From assembly GCA_030427485.1 (NCBI GenBank), contig JAUICG010000017.1, forward strand, positions 1 to 64,000: a DNA stretch of 64,000 nt, in the 5' to 3' direction. The notes below the pieces were generated by a model. That model did no database searches and was not told the origin of the DNA. It was given only the letters and a program-made list of their open reading frames with translations. Below, piece by piece: positions 25,778 to 34,032 of this stretch; position 1 is the first letter of the stretch, and the number at the start of each line of letters is the position of its first letter. The position numbers and the translations under genes were made by a program. This DNA is from Gammaproteobacteria bacterium. Lineage in GTDB: Bacteria > Pseudomonadota > Gammaproteobacteria > Pseudomonadales > Halieaceae.

Positions 25778-26093
25778 GATTGAAACCAGGGGGTGTGAAG
25801 GCGACTTCGGGGTCAACGGGTGGCTTATGATATACATCGTGGCTGCGCGTGCAAGCGAGCTTTCGGCCAGCTTTCGGCGAGAGTTCTCTGTGGATAGCGG
25901 GTTAGTTTGAGATTTGGATTGGGTGGAGAGACTTCAAACTGATACATACAACTGCGAGACATTGCTGTCAGCAGCCAATAGTGCACTCCCGGCCTGGTAT
26001 GCTAGTCTGCGAACCTGTTCCGGCCGCCCGGACCAGGCAGTCCTGTGATCGCCCGGGAGAACCTGAATTTGCCCGGCTTTGGGAGAGCGGTGA
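25778..26093. other. 316-bp divergent intergenic region
   Basis: It separates the DUF1080 fusion and the amidohydrolase and must hold both promoters. It contains a short tandem repeat, AGCTTTCGGC at 25858-25867 and 25869-25878, and the GGGAGAG ribosome site of the amidohydrolase at its right edge. No gene is seen. Confidence 0.5.
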
Positions 26094-26930
26094 ATGACAG
26101 TAAAAGCAATCGACCCGTGGGTGAATGTCAGCATGGGCGCCATGGCTGATGCGCCCTTCATGCAGAAGGTCAAAGAGGAATACTTCAAGGCGGGCGATGA
26201 TTTCTTCCGCGATATCGAGGCCGATGAACTGATCGCGCGCATGGATGGCCTGGGGGTCGAGAAGGCCTTCCTTACTATCGATCCCCAGCGCCCGGAGCAG
26301 CGCGTGCTGGACTTCACCACGAAGTATCCCGGCCGTTTCTACCTCGCCGCGCAGCCGCGGCTGAAAAAAGGTATGCGGGCGATGTGGGCGCTGGAAGACC
26401 TGGCCCGCGACTACCCGCTCGTAATGGCGAGGGTGACGCCGTTCGAAATCGATCTTCCACCCAGCGACCCGATATACTACCCGCTCTATGCCAAGTGCGT
26501 TGAGATGGATATCCCGGTCGGCGTAAACACCGGTTTGCCGGGGCCGCCGGTCGCCGGCGAGTGCCAGAACCCGATGTACCTGGATCGCGTATGCCTGCAC
26601 TTTCCCGAGTTGAAACTGATCATGCAGCACGGGGCCGACCCCTGGTGGGACATCGCTATCCGGCTGATGATCAAGTATCGCAATCTCTACATGATGACCT
26701 CTGCCTATTCGCCTCGGTATCTGCCGGAATCGCTGTTGCACTATATGAACACGCGCGGCAAGCACAAGATTATGTTCGCCTCCGATCACCCCGTGTTGTC
26801 CATGGATCGCTGCCTCGCCGAAGCGCAGGCACTGGAACTGCGGCCAGGCGTGCTCGAGAAGTACCTGCACGACAACGCGTACGCCGTACTGTTCAGTGAG
26901 CGCAAGCCGCGCTACGGAGAATTCCGTTAG
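26094..26930 (+). CDS. Amidohydrolase-2 family protein
   Basis: A 278-residue TIM-barrel metal hydrolase of the amidohydrolase-2 (ACMSD-like) type. The N-terminal DPWVNVSM replaces the usual HxH motif (DxHxH), so the first metal-binding pair is missing. The middle carries LKLIMQHGADPWWD near residue 182, with the central His, and the C-terminal Asp is in IMFASDHPV near 229. The start is supported by GGGAGAG upstream. Members with degenerate metal sites occur next to steroid- and aromatic-degradation genes and can act as decarboxylases or hydrolases. The gene is convergent with the second DUF3604 gene. Confidence 0.82.
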   Translation: MTVKAIDPWVNVSMGAMADAPFMQKVKEEYFKAGDDFFRDIEADELIARMDGLGVEKAFLTIDPQRPEQRVLDFTTKYPGRFYLAAQPRLKKGMRAMWALEDLARDYPLVMARVTPFEIDLPPSDPIYYPLYAKCVEMDIPVGVNTGLPGPPVAGECQNPMYLDRVCLHFPELKLIMQHGADPWWDIAIRLMIKYRNLYMMTSAYSPRYLPESLLHYMNTRGKHKIMFASDHPVLSMDRCLAEAQALELRPGVLEKYLHDNAYAVLFSERKPRYGEFR

Positions 26931-26984
26931 CGGCCCTGTTCAGGGCGGCTCTATCGGGCGCAGTCGCATCCTGTCGCTCACTGC

Positions 26985-28907
26985 TCAGTGGATCGCGGCC
27001 GGCTGGTACCAGATGGGCGACGTATAGGCCCTCTCCTGTAAACTGCCCGGCCAGCGGGATTGCAGCGATTCGCCCAGTGCGACGGCGTCGTAGAGCGAAT
27101 GCCGCGGGGTCGGAATTTCCAGGACGCGCACGTAGTAAAAAGCCGCTTCACCGGGGTCGAACTGCGGGTCCAGCCAGAGCGTCCGCAGGGCGGGCGCGCC
27201 GATGGCGTCGCGGTATCCGGCAGTAGCGGTGTTCACTGTGTTGCCCACGTCAGCCGGTGTGCCGTCGCTGCGCCGGTCGCGCGGTTCGGACCAGGCGACA
27301 TCGTACACCCGTTCATGACTCTCGCCCTGCGCGTCCAGCCAGCCCTTGACGATCTGGATGCGATCGAGATTGGCGCCCGCGGGGTCTTTCATCGCACTCA
27401 CGGAAAACCCGGGTCGGTGTTGCGCGCCGGGTTGCGCGGGCAGTTCAGAACCCATCGGAACGGTTGGGGGCGATGGTGGGTCCGTGGGATCGGCACCGTC
27501 CGTGGTATGCGGCGCGTCGGTCTGTTGCAGTGCAGAGGGGGAACTCGCGGGGGGATACCAGCCACCGTCAAAGCGCACCACGATTCGCGGCCCGGTGGTG
27601 GCGTAGACCTCGCGTCGCAACATGGCCTGTACAATGGCCTCGCGAGTGTTGTCCTCGGCCCAAACAGCCGCGCGACCGGAGGCGGACACGTCCCAGGCGG
27701 TGGGGTTGCCGTCGCCGCCAAAATCCGGGGGCTGGCTGTTCGGACTCGAGTCTGCGGGCTGCCCGCCCTGGAAGTTGCGCTCTTCGGCGGAGGACAGCCC
27801 GGTGTGGGAGTCGGTGGAGCCTATGAGCCCGAACTGGTAGGGGTTTATGCCGGTCTGGCTGGCGATACGAAGGCCGCGGTTCAAAGCCGGGCGAACAAAA
27901 TCTCCCGCATCCGGTTTATACGGGGTGGGATAGGCCTGAATATAGAACGTGTAGCGTTCGAAATTCGCAAAGCCGTCCTCCGGCGAAAGTATTGGATGGG
28001 TCTCCGAATCACCCTTGGTCTGTGTTGCTTCCACCAGTGGTTCCCACTTGCGACGCAACTGCAGGTATTCGCTGCCCAGGGGTTTCCCTTCCAGGGTCTG
28101 CAGCGGAAACATAAAGCCCTTGGATAGATTGGAGTTGTGCGGGATCGCGATGAAGTTGTCGCCGGTCGCCGCGCTGGTCGCGTCCAGCCAGCGCCACAGG
28201 TCTTGCGGATAGGGGCTGTCGTCGCGAGAGTAAGGCAGGTAGGTCGTTGCGGAATCCGCATTACCATCGGTGACGACGACGCGGTGCAGGTTGGCGCCCC
28301 CGGGCGCTGCCGTCCACTCCCAGCCGATCAGTGCGGTGAACTCGCCGGGCCTGTTATTGGCGTCCGCTGTCAGGGCGACTTCTTTCCAGGCGGAGGCCAC
28401 GATCCGCGACTGTCCCGGTATCGACAACGCCGTTTCCTTCGACAGTTGCGCCGCGGCTTCACGGGGATCCATCGGTGTCGCGCTGAATGACTTGAAGTAT
28501 TGCATGCCGCTGCCGCTGGCGAGAACGAAGTTGAACATCAGCTTCGCACCCCAGTTGATCAGCCTGTCGATCGGCCCCATATTCGCGGTATCGACGCCGT
28601 ACCGATGTAGTTGTCGAATACCGCCGAGGAACTCGGCGTGATCCGATACCACGAGAAAATCCAGTGGTGTCTCTATCTGTACGCGGGCGCGGTGAAACGG
28701 GTGGACGACCGGTTCGCCCCGGGCGTAGCGGTAGGCGGTATGCGGGTCAGCGGTGAAATTGCCCTCGAGGTAGGCGTCCGCCGAGTAGGAGGTGTGCAGG
28801 TGGGTGTCGCCCCACAACAGTTTCTTGGTGCCTGATGGCGACGCCGGCGCTGCCATTGCCAGGCAAGCGCTGCAGATCAGGGCGGGAAAGCGGACGGTGG
28901 CAGTCAT
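26985..28907 (-). CDS. DUF3604 protein, secreted (second paralogue)
   Basis: A 640-residue paralogue of the protein at 13665-15599. The signal peptide ends near residue 22 (ALICSACLAMAAPAS), without the lipobox of the first copy, so this one is likely soluble periplasmic. Shared blocks are GDTHLHTSYSADAY (H36, H38), VVSDHAEFLGG, IPHNSNLSKG, GLIGSTDSHTG, TTGPRIVVRF and DPAGANLDRIQIVKGW, ending YTSPIWYQP. A proline/serine/threonine-rich insertion (around residues 475-505) is absent from the first copy. Metal-dependent hydrolase activity is likely from the His-Asp pattern, but the family has no firmly established reaction. The ATG at 28907 is chosen to expose the signal peptide. Confidence 0.85.
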   Translation of the reverse strand: MTATVRFPALICSACLAMAAPASPSGTKKLLWGDTHLHTSYSADAYLEGNFTADPHTAYRYARGEPVVHPFHRARVQIETPLDFLVVSDHAEFLGGIRQLHRYGVDTANMGPIDRLINWGAKLMFNFVLASGSGMQYFKSFSATPMDPREAAAQLSKETALSIPGQSRIVASAWKEVALTADANNRPGEFTALIGWEWTAAPGGANLHRVVVTDGNADSATTYLPYSRDDSPYPQDLWRWLDATSAATGDNFIAIPHNSNLSKGFMFPLQTLEGKPLGSEYLQLRRKWEPLVEATQTKGDSETHPILSPEDGFANFERYTFYIQAYPTPYKPDAGDFVRPALNRGLRIASQTGINPYQFGLIGSTDSHTGLSSAEERNFQGGQPADSSPNSQPPDFGGDGNPTAWDVSASGRAAVWAEDNTREAIVQAMLRREVYATTGPRIVVRFDGGWYPPASSPSALQQTDAPHTTDGADPTDPPSPPTVPMGSELPAQPGAQHRPGFSVSAMKDPAGANLDRIQIVKGWLDAQGESHERVYDVAWSEPRDRRSDGTPADVGNTVNTATAGYRDAIGAPALRTLWLDPQFDPGEAAFYYVRVLEIPTPRHSLYDAVALGESLQSRWPGSLQERAYTSPIWYQPAAIH

Positions 28908-28984
28908 GCGGATAATGCTGTCCGCAGTCCGCTGCGGTGTCAATTGCCCCCAGTCACCCGGAGGGTACATGCCACGGGTTCGCC

Positions 28985-29052
28985 TATCTGGTATACCGGT
29001 GAAAAAACGCGGCTGCAGGGTGCCTTGCTGTCGGGTATCTGGTATATACCAG
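28985..29052. promoter_or_regulatory. Two operator-like palindromes in a divergent promoter region
   Basis: CTGGTATATACCAG at 29039-29052 is a perfect 14-bp palindrome. A second site, CTGGTATACCGG at 28988-28999, has a perfect GGTATACC core. Both lie in the shared 11-bp direct repeat TATCTGGTATA (28985-28995 and 29036-29046). They fall between the DUF3604 gene (minus) and the deazaflavin-reductase-fold gene (plus), so one regulator could control both. Confidence 0.5.
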
Positions 29053-29091
29053 CGGCACTATCACTTTTCTACTACTCCAGGGGCTGCAAGC

Positions 29092-29559
29092 ATGGCGGAC
29101 GATATCCAACCCTACACACAGAAACAGGAAAAATTCGGTAGCTGGATCATCAGCAAGGTCGGGCGCTGGCAAACCGCTGTCTACGAATTGAGCGGGGGGC
29201 GCCTGTGGAACACCTTCCTGGGCGGACCGGTCGCCATCCTGACCACGGTGGGGCGCAAATCGGGCCTGGTGCGCAAGGTGCCGCTGCTCTTCCTCAAGCA
29301 CGGCGACGACGTGGTGATGACGGCGTCCAAGGGCGGCATGTCCAAACTCCCCGTCTGGTACTACAACGTGGCGGCCGCCGAGACATCGGACATCCAGATC
29401 GGCCGCCAGAAGAAAACCTACCGCATGCGCGAGGCCACCGCCGAGGAGGAGGCCCTGTTATGGCCCAAGCTGGAGGCAATGTACCCGGATTACAGGGAGT
29501 ATCGTGCGCGCACCGCGGGCGTGCGCAATATTCCTGTACTGATTTTCTCCCCGGTCTGA
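29092..29559 (+). CDS. Nitroreductase/deazaflavin-dependent oxidoreductase family protein
   Basis: A 155-residue split-barrel protein of the F420H2-dependent quinone reductase (DDN-like) family. The core motif is LTTVGRKSGLVRKVPLLFLKHGDDVVMTASKGG, followed by PVWYYNV and a terminal YRARTAGVRNIPVLIFSPV. Several members bind F420, others flavin or heme-like cofactors; which applies here is unknown. The start at 29092 is the first Met fitting the family length; a longer open frame upstream runs through the intergenic palindromes and is unlikely to be translated. The stop overlaps the next start as TGATG, indicating coupling with the DUF1653 gene. Confidence 0.85.
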   Translation: MADDIQPYTQKQEKFGSWIISKVGRWQTAVYELSGGRLWNTFLGGPVAILTTVGRKSGLVRKVPLLFLKHGDDVVMTASKGGMSKLPVWYYNVAAAETSDIQIGRQKKTYRMREATAEEEALLWPKLEAMYPDYREYRARTAGVRNIPVLIFSPV

Positions 29560-29813
29560 TGGCAGACCTGAAGCCCGGTCGATACCGGCATTTCAAGGGG
29601 GGTGAGTACACCGTGCACGGTGTCGCCACACATTCGGAGACCGGCGAACATCTGGTTGTCTACAGTCCTCTCTACGGGGATGGCGGTTTGTGGGTCCGGC
29701 CGCTGGCGATGTTCCTGGAGCAGGTGGAGCGCGACGGCGTGGTGCAGCCGCGCTTTACCTGTATTGACGAAGCACCAACAGGGTTTCCCCCGGGATCGGG
29801 CGGCGAGTCGTGA
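29559..29813 (+). CDS. DUF1653 protein
   Basis: An 84-residue protein. KPGRYRHFKGGEYTVHGVATHSETGEHLVVYSPLYG followed by GLWVRPLAMFLE is the complete DUF1653 core (a small beta fold). The function of this family is unknown. Its ATG shares a base with the stop of the upstream gene (TGATG), so the two are translated together. The C-terminal 14 residues (DEAPTGFPPGSGGES) are an unstructured tail. Confidence 0.88.
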   Translation: MADLKPGRYRHFKGGEYTVHGVATHSETGEHLVVYSPLYGDGGLWVRPLAMFLEQVERDGVVQPRFTCIDEAPTGFPPGSGGES

Positions 29814-30018
29814 AAACAGCGGTACAATCAGGGGCGGTCGGCGTTTTCCCGGTGCCCGCTTATTGATTGCGCCGCGTAGCAGATTCCGCAAGCGATTGCC
29901 TTTTTCACCTGATCCGTTTGCAATGGGTTCGCGTAGAAACGCGTGAGCATTGGGTGGGGCGCGCGTGCGTGGCAGGGTCCGCGACGATGCAGTCAGCGGA
30001 AACAATGGGAGAACCAGT

Positions 30019-30534
30019 ATGAACAAACCCGCGAGCAAGGGTGCGCGTTCCGGTGCCGATAGCACGGCGCTCGCCAGGATTGAGCAAACGCTGTTTCGCA
30101 GGCTGAACGCGGTAGTGGAGCCGGCGGTGCGCCTGGGGATCGGCTCCCCGAGCCTGACGCCAGCCAGCCTGATTGTACTGGAAACCGTGGGATACAAGAG
30201 CGGCATGCGGCGCCGGACGCCGTTGTGGAGCGTTCGCCTGGGGCGCTACCGCCTGATCAGTACCGTGCGCGGCGAGCGATCATTCTGGGTGAAGAATTTG
30301 CTGAAAAACCCCACCGTGAGCTACTACCTTGGCGGTCGGCGGCGGCAGTCCCTGGCCGTCGTCATCGCAGACGGTAAATCCAGGCCGGCTTTCGAGGAGA
30401 TGACACCGTTGTTGCGTCGCCTGTCCAGGGTGCTGGAGCAGTATGCCCCGGGGGGCTGGACCTTCGCCATACTGGCGCCGATTGGCGGTCGGGAAACAGC
30501 GTCTGCACAGCGCTGGTGCAAGCAGGCCGGGTGA
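30019..30534 (+). CDS. Second deazaflavin-dependent reductase-fold protein
   Basis: A 171-residue protein of the same split-barrel family as the one at 29092-29559, but only distantly similar. The core reads VLETVGYKSGMRRRTPLWSVRLGRYRLISTVRG, then SFWVKNLLKNPTVSYYLGGRRR, the usual order of strands and helix. A GGGAGA Shine-Dalgarno sequence precedes the ATG at 30019. No signal peptide. It starts a tight same-strand run with DUF2892, glutathione peroxidase and DUF2452 genes. Cofactor and substrate are unknown. Confidence 0.8.
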   Translation: MNKPASKGARSGADSTALARIEQTLFRRLNAVVEPAVRLGIGSPSLTPASLIVLETVGYKSGMRRRTPLWSVRLGRYRLISTVRGERSFWVKNLLKNPTVSYYLGGRRRQSLAVVIADGKSRPAFEEMTPLLRRLSRVLEQYAPGGWTFAILAPIGGRETASAQRWCKQAG

Positions 30535-30595
30535 TCCATACAGGACGATATCCCGTATACAGAGTGTCCGTAGAACACACTTTGGGAGAAACGTT

Positions 30596-30829
30596 ATGAT
30601 CGAACGCAACCTGGGTAATATCGAACGTGTCGTAAGGCTGTTTCTGGGAGTCGCATTCGCGGCATGGGCTTTTTCCCAGCCCGCGCTGAACGTGATCGAG
30701 TGGTTTGTGACGTTTGTTGCACTCGCGCTGATTCTCAACGGCATTTTTTCGCGTTGCTATGTCTGGTACCTGTTGGATATTGACACCAGCGGGACGCGCA
30801 AGCGATCGCCCTCCACCACGATCTGCTAG
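30596..30829 (+). CDS. DUF2892 small inner-membrane protein
   Basis: A 77-residue protein with two transmembrane helices. It starts MIERNLGNIERVVRLFLGVAF, the signature of DUF2892 (as in the C-terminal part of YgaP), and the second helix ends in CYVWYLLDIDT. The family function is unknown, though it is often linked to rhodanese or sulphur handling. GGGAGAA lies just upstream of the ATG. It sits 61 bp after the reductase-fold gene and 37 bp before the peroxidase gene. Confidence 0.85.
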   Translation: MIERNLGNIERVVRLFLGVAFAAWAFSQPALNVIEWFVTFVALALILNGIFSRCYVWYLLDIDTSGTRKRSPSTTIC

Positions 30830-30866
30830 GATTGCAGGGGAGGGTGGTTGTAAGGGAAAGCCGGCG

Positions 30867-31415
30867 ATGTTGCAAAAAGCAGTAGCACTGTCTTTCGCTC
30901 TGGCGTCAGGCTCAGTTGCCGCCGGCTGCCCTGATTTTCTTGATCACGACCTGCGCAAGCTGCATTCCAGCGAGTTGGTCAACCTGTGCGAGTTGAGCGC
31001 GGGAAAACCCCTGTTAGTCGTTAACACCGCGAGTCACTGCGGATACACACGCCAATTCGAGGGACTGCAGAAACTGTACGAAAAGTACAGGGACGCCGGT
31101 CTGGAAGTGGTAGGCTTCGCAAGCGATGACTTCCGGCAGGAAGCGCGTGACGAGGAGGAGGCGGCGCAAGTGTGTTATGTCAACTTCGGTGTCACATTCA
31201 CGATGATAGCGCCCACCCATGTGCGCGGCGCAAACGCCAATCCTGTCTTTCGCGAACTGGCGGAGCAAACACAGGCACCCGCATGGAACTTCAACAAGTA
31301 CCTCGTCGACGCTACAGGAAAAGTGGTCGGCCAGTTTGGCAGCAGCACAGTGCCCCAGAGTCCGGAAATGGAAAAGGCGATCGCGGCAGTATTGCGGCAA
31401 ACACCGGGTAACTGA
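30867..31415 (+). CDS. Exported glutathione peroxidase-like thiol peroxidase
   Basis: A 182-residue GPx-family protein that reduces hydroperoxides. An N-terminal signal (FALASGSVAAG) suggests periplasmic location. The peroxidatic Cys is C58 in VNTASHCGYTRQFEGLQKLY, a Cys rather than selenocysteine form. The catalytic Trp and Asn are in APAWNFNKYLVD near residue 146. The motif that normally reads FPCNQFG is FASDDFRQEA here, so the usual tetrad Gln appears to be Asp. The TGA stop overlaps the next ATG (TGATG). The reductant is more likely thioredoxin than glutathione for bacterial Cys-type members. Confidence 0.88.
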   Translation: MLQKAVALSFALASGSVAAGCPDFLDHDLRKLHSSELVNLCELSAGKPLLVVNTASHCGYTRQFEGLQKLYEKYRDAGLEVVGFASDDFRQEARDEEEAAQVCYVNFGVTFTMIAPTHVRGANANPVFRELAEQTQAPAWNFNKYLVDATGKVVGQFGSSTVPQSPEMEKAIAAVLRQTPGN

Positions 31416-32005
31416 TGGAGAGGGTAAAAAATCCCAACCCTCAGGGCAAGGGGGTTGTGCCCCTCCTGCGGGACTGGGAGGGAGTGCGCCCCGGCGTGGC
31501 GGCGATCAAGGCCCCCGAGACGGTGCTGCGCGACTATTGCATATCCTCCCTGGTGCTCGCAGCCCGCTTCCACTTCAAACCGGTGATCGGAAAAGACTAC
31601 TATCTCTACGCCAGAGGGAGGGACTGGACGATGTCCCTGATCGGGCCGCTCGAGTGGGGGCAGCGCGAACCCGGCGCGTTCCTCGGCCGCTGCCGGCTCC
31701 GTCAGGATATGACGTGGGAGATAGACGTTTCGGCGGAGAGTGGAGCGCACGCGGCGGCGATGGAGAAAGCGCAGGAATTCGTAGCGGGGTTTGTTGAGTC
31801 GCTGGCTGAACGGGGCGCGATAGACGAAGACCTGCCATTTTTCGTGAGAGAGTTGCCGTACTACCAGAGGTTACTGGCGACCGCGCTGGCGACGTCGTTG
31901 CAGCGGTCATTGCCACCGGACGGAGGGGATGAAATCGTCAAACTGCTGCGGGCGCCTCGCGAGTGGATGCTGGCGGGTAAAGCAGCGACAACCGCAACGG
32001 GGTGA
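31415..32005 (+). CDS. DUF2452 protein
   Basis: A 196-residue soluble protein beginning with VKNPNPQGKGVVPLLRDWEGVRP, the conserved opening of DUF2452. There is no signal peptide or membrane segment. The family has no known biochemical role. Its start is embedded in the stop of the peroxidase gene, so its expression is tied to that gene. It converges on the DUF3833 lipoprotein gene with a 32-bp gap that contains a small GGCGC/GCGCC hairpin. Confidence 0.75.
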   Translation: MERVKNPNPQGKGVVPLLRDWEGVRPGVAAIKAPETVLRDYCISSLVLAARFHFKPVIGKDYYLYARGRDWTMSLIGPLEWGQREPGAFLGRCRLRQDMTWEIDVSAESGAHAAAMEKAQEFVAGFVESLAERGAIDEDLPFFVRELPYYQRLLATALATSLQRSLPPDGGDEIVKLLRAPREWMLAGKAATTATG

Positions 32006-32037
32006 GGTAAGCAGCGGCAGGCGCGTGAAGCGCCAAA

Positions 32038-32574
32038 TCAATGGCGCGGTGGACGTCGTTCAATAACCAGCAACAGGTCGCCGACGCGTACACCGAACTT
32101 GCTCATACTGGATTCATTGATCAGGACGTCGGGCGAGACAAGATACATCCTGTCATCAACCCGAACATCGACTTCGCTGCCGCGATAGGGGAGTCGCAGC
32201 ACGTAGTCCAGGAACAGCGCGTTGCCCGCCTGTTGCAGCGCCGCCTCGCCGACGACATCCCCGGCCGTACCCGTGTACTGTCCGTTACCGTTGCGCTTCA
32301 GCGTCCAGATGCGCTGCTGGGTTTCACCGTCATCGAAGACGAAGTCCTCCACCAGGGTGCCAATCCCATTGTTCCACTGTGCGGCAATATCCGCGTTGAA
32401 CGAGCGGATCACCCTGCCGTCGCGATCCTTGACGACGCCGTGTGCGGAGAGCGCGCCGTTGAAAAACTGCTCGATATCCAGCTGTGGGCTGGCGTCGGCA
32501 TAGTCCGTGACCTGGACCTGGGTGCAGGCGGCCAGGGCGGCAAGCAGTGTTGCCCCAAGCAGTGTTCGTAGCAT
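32038..32574 (-). CDS. DUF3833 lipoprotein
   Basis: A 178-residue lipoprotein with lipobox LAAC at residues 14-17. The mature part starts with a DYADASPQLDIEQFFNG segment and contains the WTLKRNGNGQYTGTAGDVVGEA block that defines DUF3833, a lipocalin-like beta-sheet family of unknown function found widely in marine gammaproteobacteria. A clear AGGAGAAAG ribosome site precedes the ATG. An 11-bp perfect inverted repeat at 32600-32630 lies just upstream and may control it. Confidence 0.88.
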   Translation of the reverse strand: MLRTLLGATLLAALAACTQVQVTDYADASPQLDIEQFFNGALSAHGVVKDRDGRVIRSFNADIAAQWNNGIGTLVEDFVFDDGETQQRIWTLKRNGNGQYTGTAGDVVGEAALQQAGNALFLDYVLRLPYRGSEVDVRVDDRMYLVSPDVLINESSMSKFGVRVGDLLLVIERRPPRH

Positions 32575-32599
32575 TGTCTTTCTCCTTGCAGTGGTCGGC

Positions 32600-32630
32600 T
32601 ATCAGGACACCGTGAAGAAGTGTCCTGATA
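32600..32630. promoter_or_regulatory. Perfect 11-bp inverted repeat upstream of the DUF3833 gene
   Basis: TATCAGGACAC (32600-32610) and GTGTCCTGATA (32620-32630) pair perfectly around a 9-nt spacer. The element is 26 bp upstream of the DUF3833 start and faces the divergent gene at 32797. It could be an operator dimer site or an RNA hairpin in the 5' leader. Confidence 0.5.
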
Positions 32631-32796
32631 CCAGTACGTCAATGAAGGCTATCGGGATCATTCTTTGCCGTTACCCCTGGCCGGCGTAATCCAATCAGGC
32701 CTTGCCGGCGTATACAGCGCCGTGAACAGCAAATTTGGACATTCTGTCGCTGGCCTCCCCGAACCCGCCCCGCTGTGCGCCGGCAGGGGGAGCGGT

Positions 32797-33534
32797 TTGC
32801 GCTGTATTCGCCCCGGGCTGCTGCTGTGCGTGCTGGCAGCTGCAGGCAATGCCCAGGCCGGCGAGTATGTAGGACAGACGATCGGCGAGGCCTTCGACCA
32901 GCGCAGCCATACGCTGCTTTATAGCGAAACGCATTGTGTCAGCCCTGATGCACTGGCGCGCAAGGTCCTCTACCGGGACAGGGAACAGCGGTTGATCGCC
33001 CACAAGACCCTGGATTACCAGAGCGGCCCGCTGACCCCTTCATTTGTGCAGCACAACCTGAGTTCGAACGACTCTTTCGGCGTGCAATTGAAGGATGGCG
33101 AGGTCATCGTGAGTACCACGGAAGGTGAGGGCGCTCCCGCGCTGGTAGCGCTGCAACCCGATACGGGGTACCCGATAGTCGTCGATGCCGGTTTCGATGC
33201 GTTTGTGACCACACACTGGGACAGTCTGGTTGCCGGTGAGAGCAGACGGTTTCAGTTTCCATTGGCGTCCCGCGAGACCCTGGTCGAGATGAGCATCGAA
33301 AGAGCTCATTGCAGCTATGACACGGATTCCGACCAGTGCTTCAGCCTGGAACCGGGCAATTGGTTGCTGCGCATGCTGGCGGACCGGATTGAACTGGGGT
33401 ACGACGCCAGCCTGCAGCGCCTGACCCGCTTTCGCGGTGTTTCGAACATCAGTGATGAGTCTGGTTCGGGATGGGTGGTGGATATTCACTATCGCTACGA
33501 TGATGCGGCGGGCCTGCGGTGTGACAAGTCGTAA
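32797..33534 (+). CDS. Secreted protein of unknown function
   Basis: I do not recognise this protein. I place the start at TTG 32797 because GGGGGAG lies 6-10 bases upstream and because this yields an immediate signal peptide (RCIRPGLLLCVLAAAGNAQAGEYVG); an upstream ATG at 32665 would bury it. The 245-residue product is periplasmic and mostly beta, with SETHCVSPDALARKVLYRD near residue 45 and two cysteines close together in HCSYDTDSDQCFSLEPG. It is 36 bp upstream of the PNPOx-like gene and divergent from the DUF3833 gene. Confidence 0.65.
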   Translation: MRCIRPGLLLCVLAAAGNAQAGEYVGQTIGEAFDQRSHTLLYSETHCVSPDALARKVLYRDREQRLIAHKTLDYQSGPLTPSFVQHNLSSNDSFGVQLKDGEVIVSTTEGEGAPALVALQPDTGYPIVVDAGFDAFVTTHWDSLVAGESRRFQFPLASRETLVEMSIERAHCSYDTDSDQCFSLEPGNWLLRMLADRIELGYDASLQRLTRFRGVSNISDESGSGWVVDIHYRYDDAAGLRCDKS

Positions 33535-33570
33535 AGGGAGCCAGATATCCCTGGCGGGAGAGTGAGAACA

Positions 33571-34032
33571 ATGGCTTCCGCACTGAAGGGTCCGTGGGAC
33601 AGGGAACAGGTAGATGGCTTTCTCACACAGAGCCGCTTCCCACTGCGTCTGGGCTGTGTAGCTGAGGACGGCTTTCCGCGCGTCGTCTCGGTCTGGTACG
33701 GCTACGGAGGAGGGCAGCTGCATTGCGTGTCGCATCGCTCCTCGCAGCTGGTCCAGTGGCTGCAACGCTGCGAGCGGGTTGGCTTTGAAGTGGCCCCCAA
33801 CGAGCCGCCTTATTACGGCGTGCGCGGGCAGGGCATCGCCCGGCTCGAAGCCGATGCAGGCGGTGAGATGCTGGGCCAGATGTTGCAGCGGTATCTGGGC
33901 GGTGCCGACTCGGCATTGGGAAAGTGGTTGTTATCGCGATCCGAGGACGAGGTGTTGATTACGATCGAGCCTCAGCGCTTGTTCAGTTGGGATTACAGGG
34001 AGAGGATGGCGGGTGTTCGAGGTCGTGCTTGA
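33571..34032 (+). CDS. Pyridoxamine 5'-phosphate oxidase-fold protein
   Basis: A 153-residue split-barrel flavin-binding-fold protein. LGCVAEDGFPRVVSVWYGYGGGQLHCVSHRSSQLVQWLQ is the typical first half of PNPOx-like proteins, followed by VGFEVAPNEPPYYGVRGQGIARLE. It is not PdxH itself, which is longer and has a different active site. It could bind FMN, F420 or heme. GGGAGAGTGAG is just upstream of the ATG. The 3' end overlaps the end of the convergent sirtuin gene by 50 bp. Confidence 0.82.
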   Translation: MASALKGPWDREQVDGFLTQSRFPLRLGCVAEDGFPRVVSVWYGYGGGQLHCVSHRSSQLVQWLQRCERVGFEVAPNEPPYYGVRGQGIARLEADAGGEMLGQMLQRYLGGADSALGKWLLSRSEDEVLITIEPQRLFSWDYRERMAGVRGRA

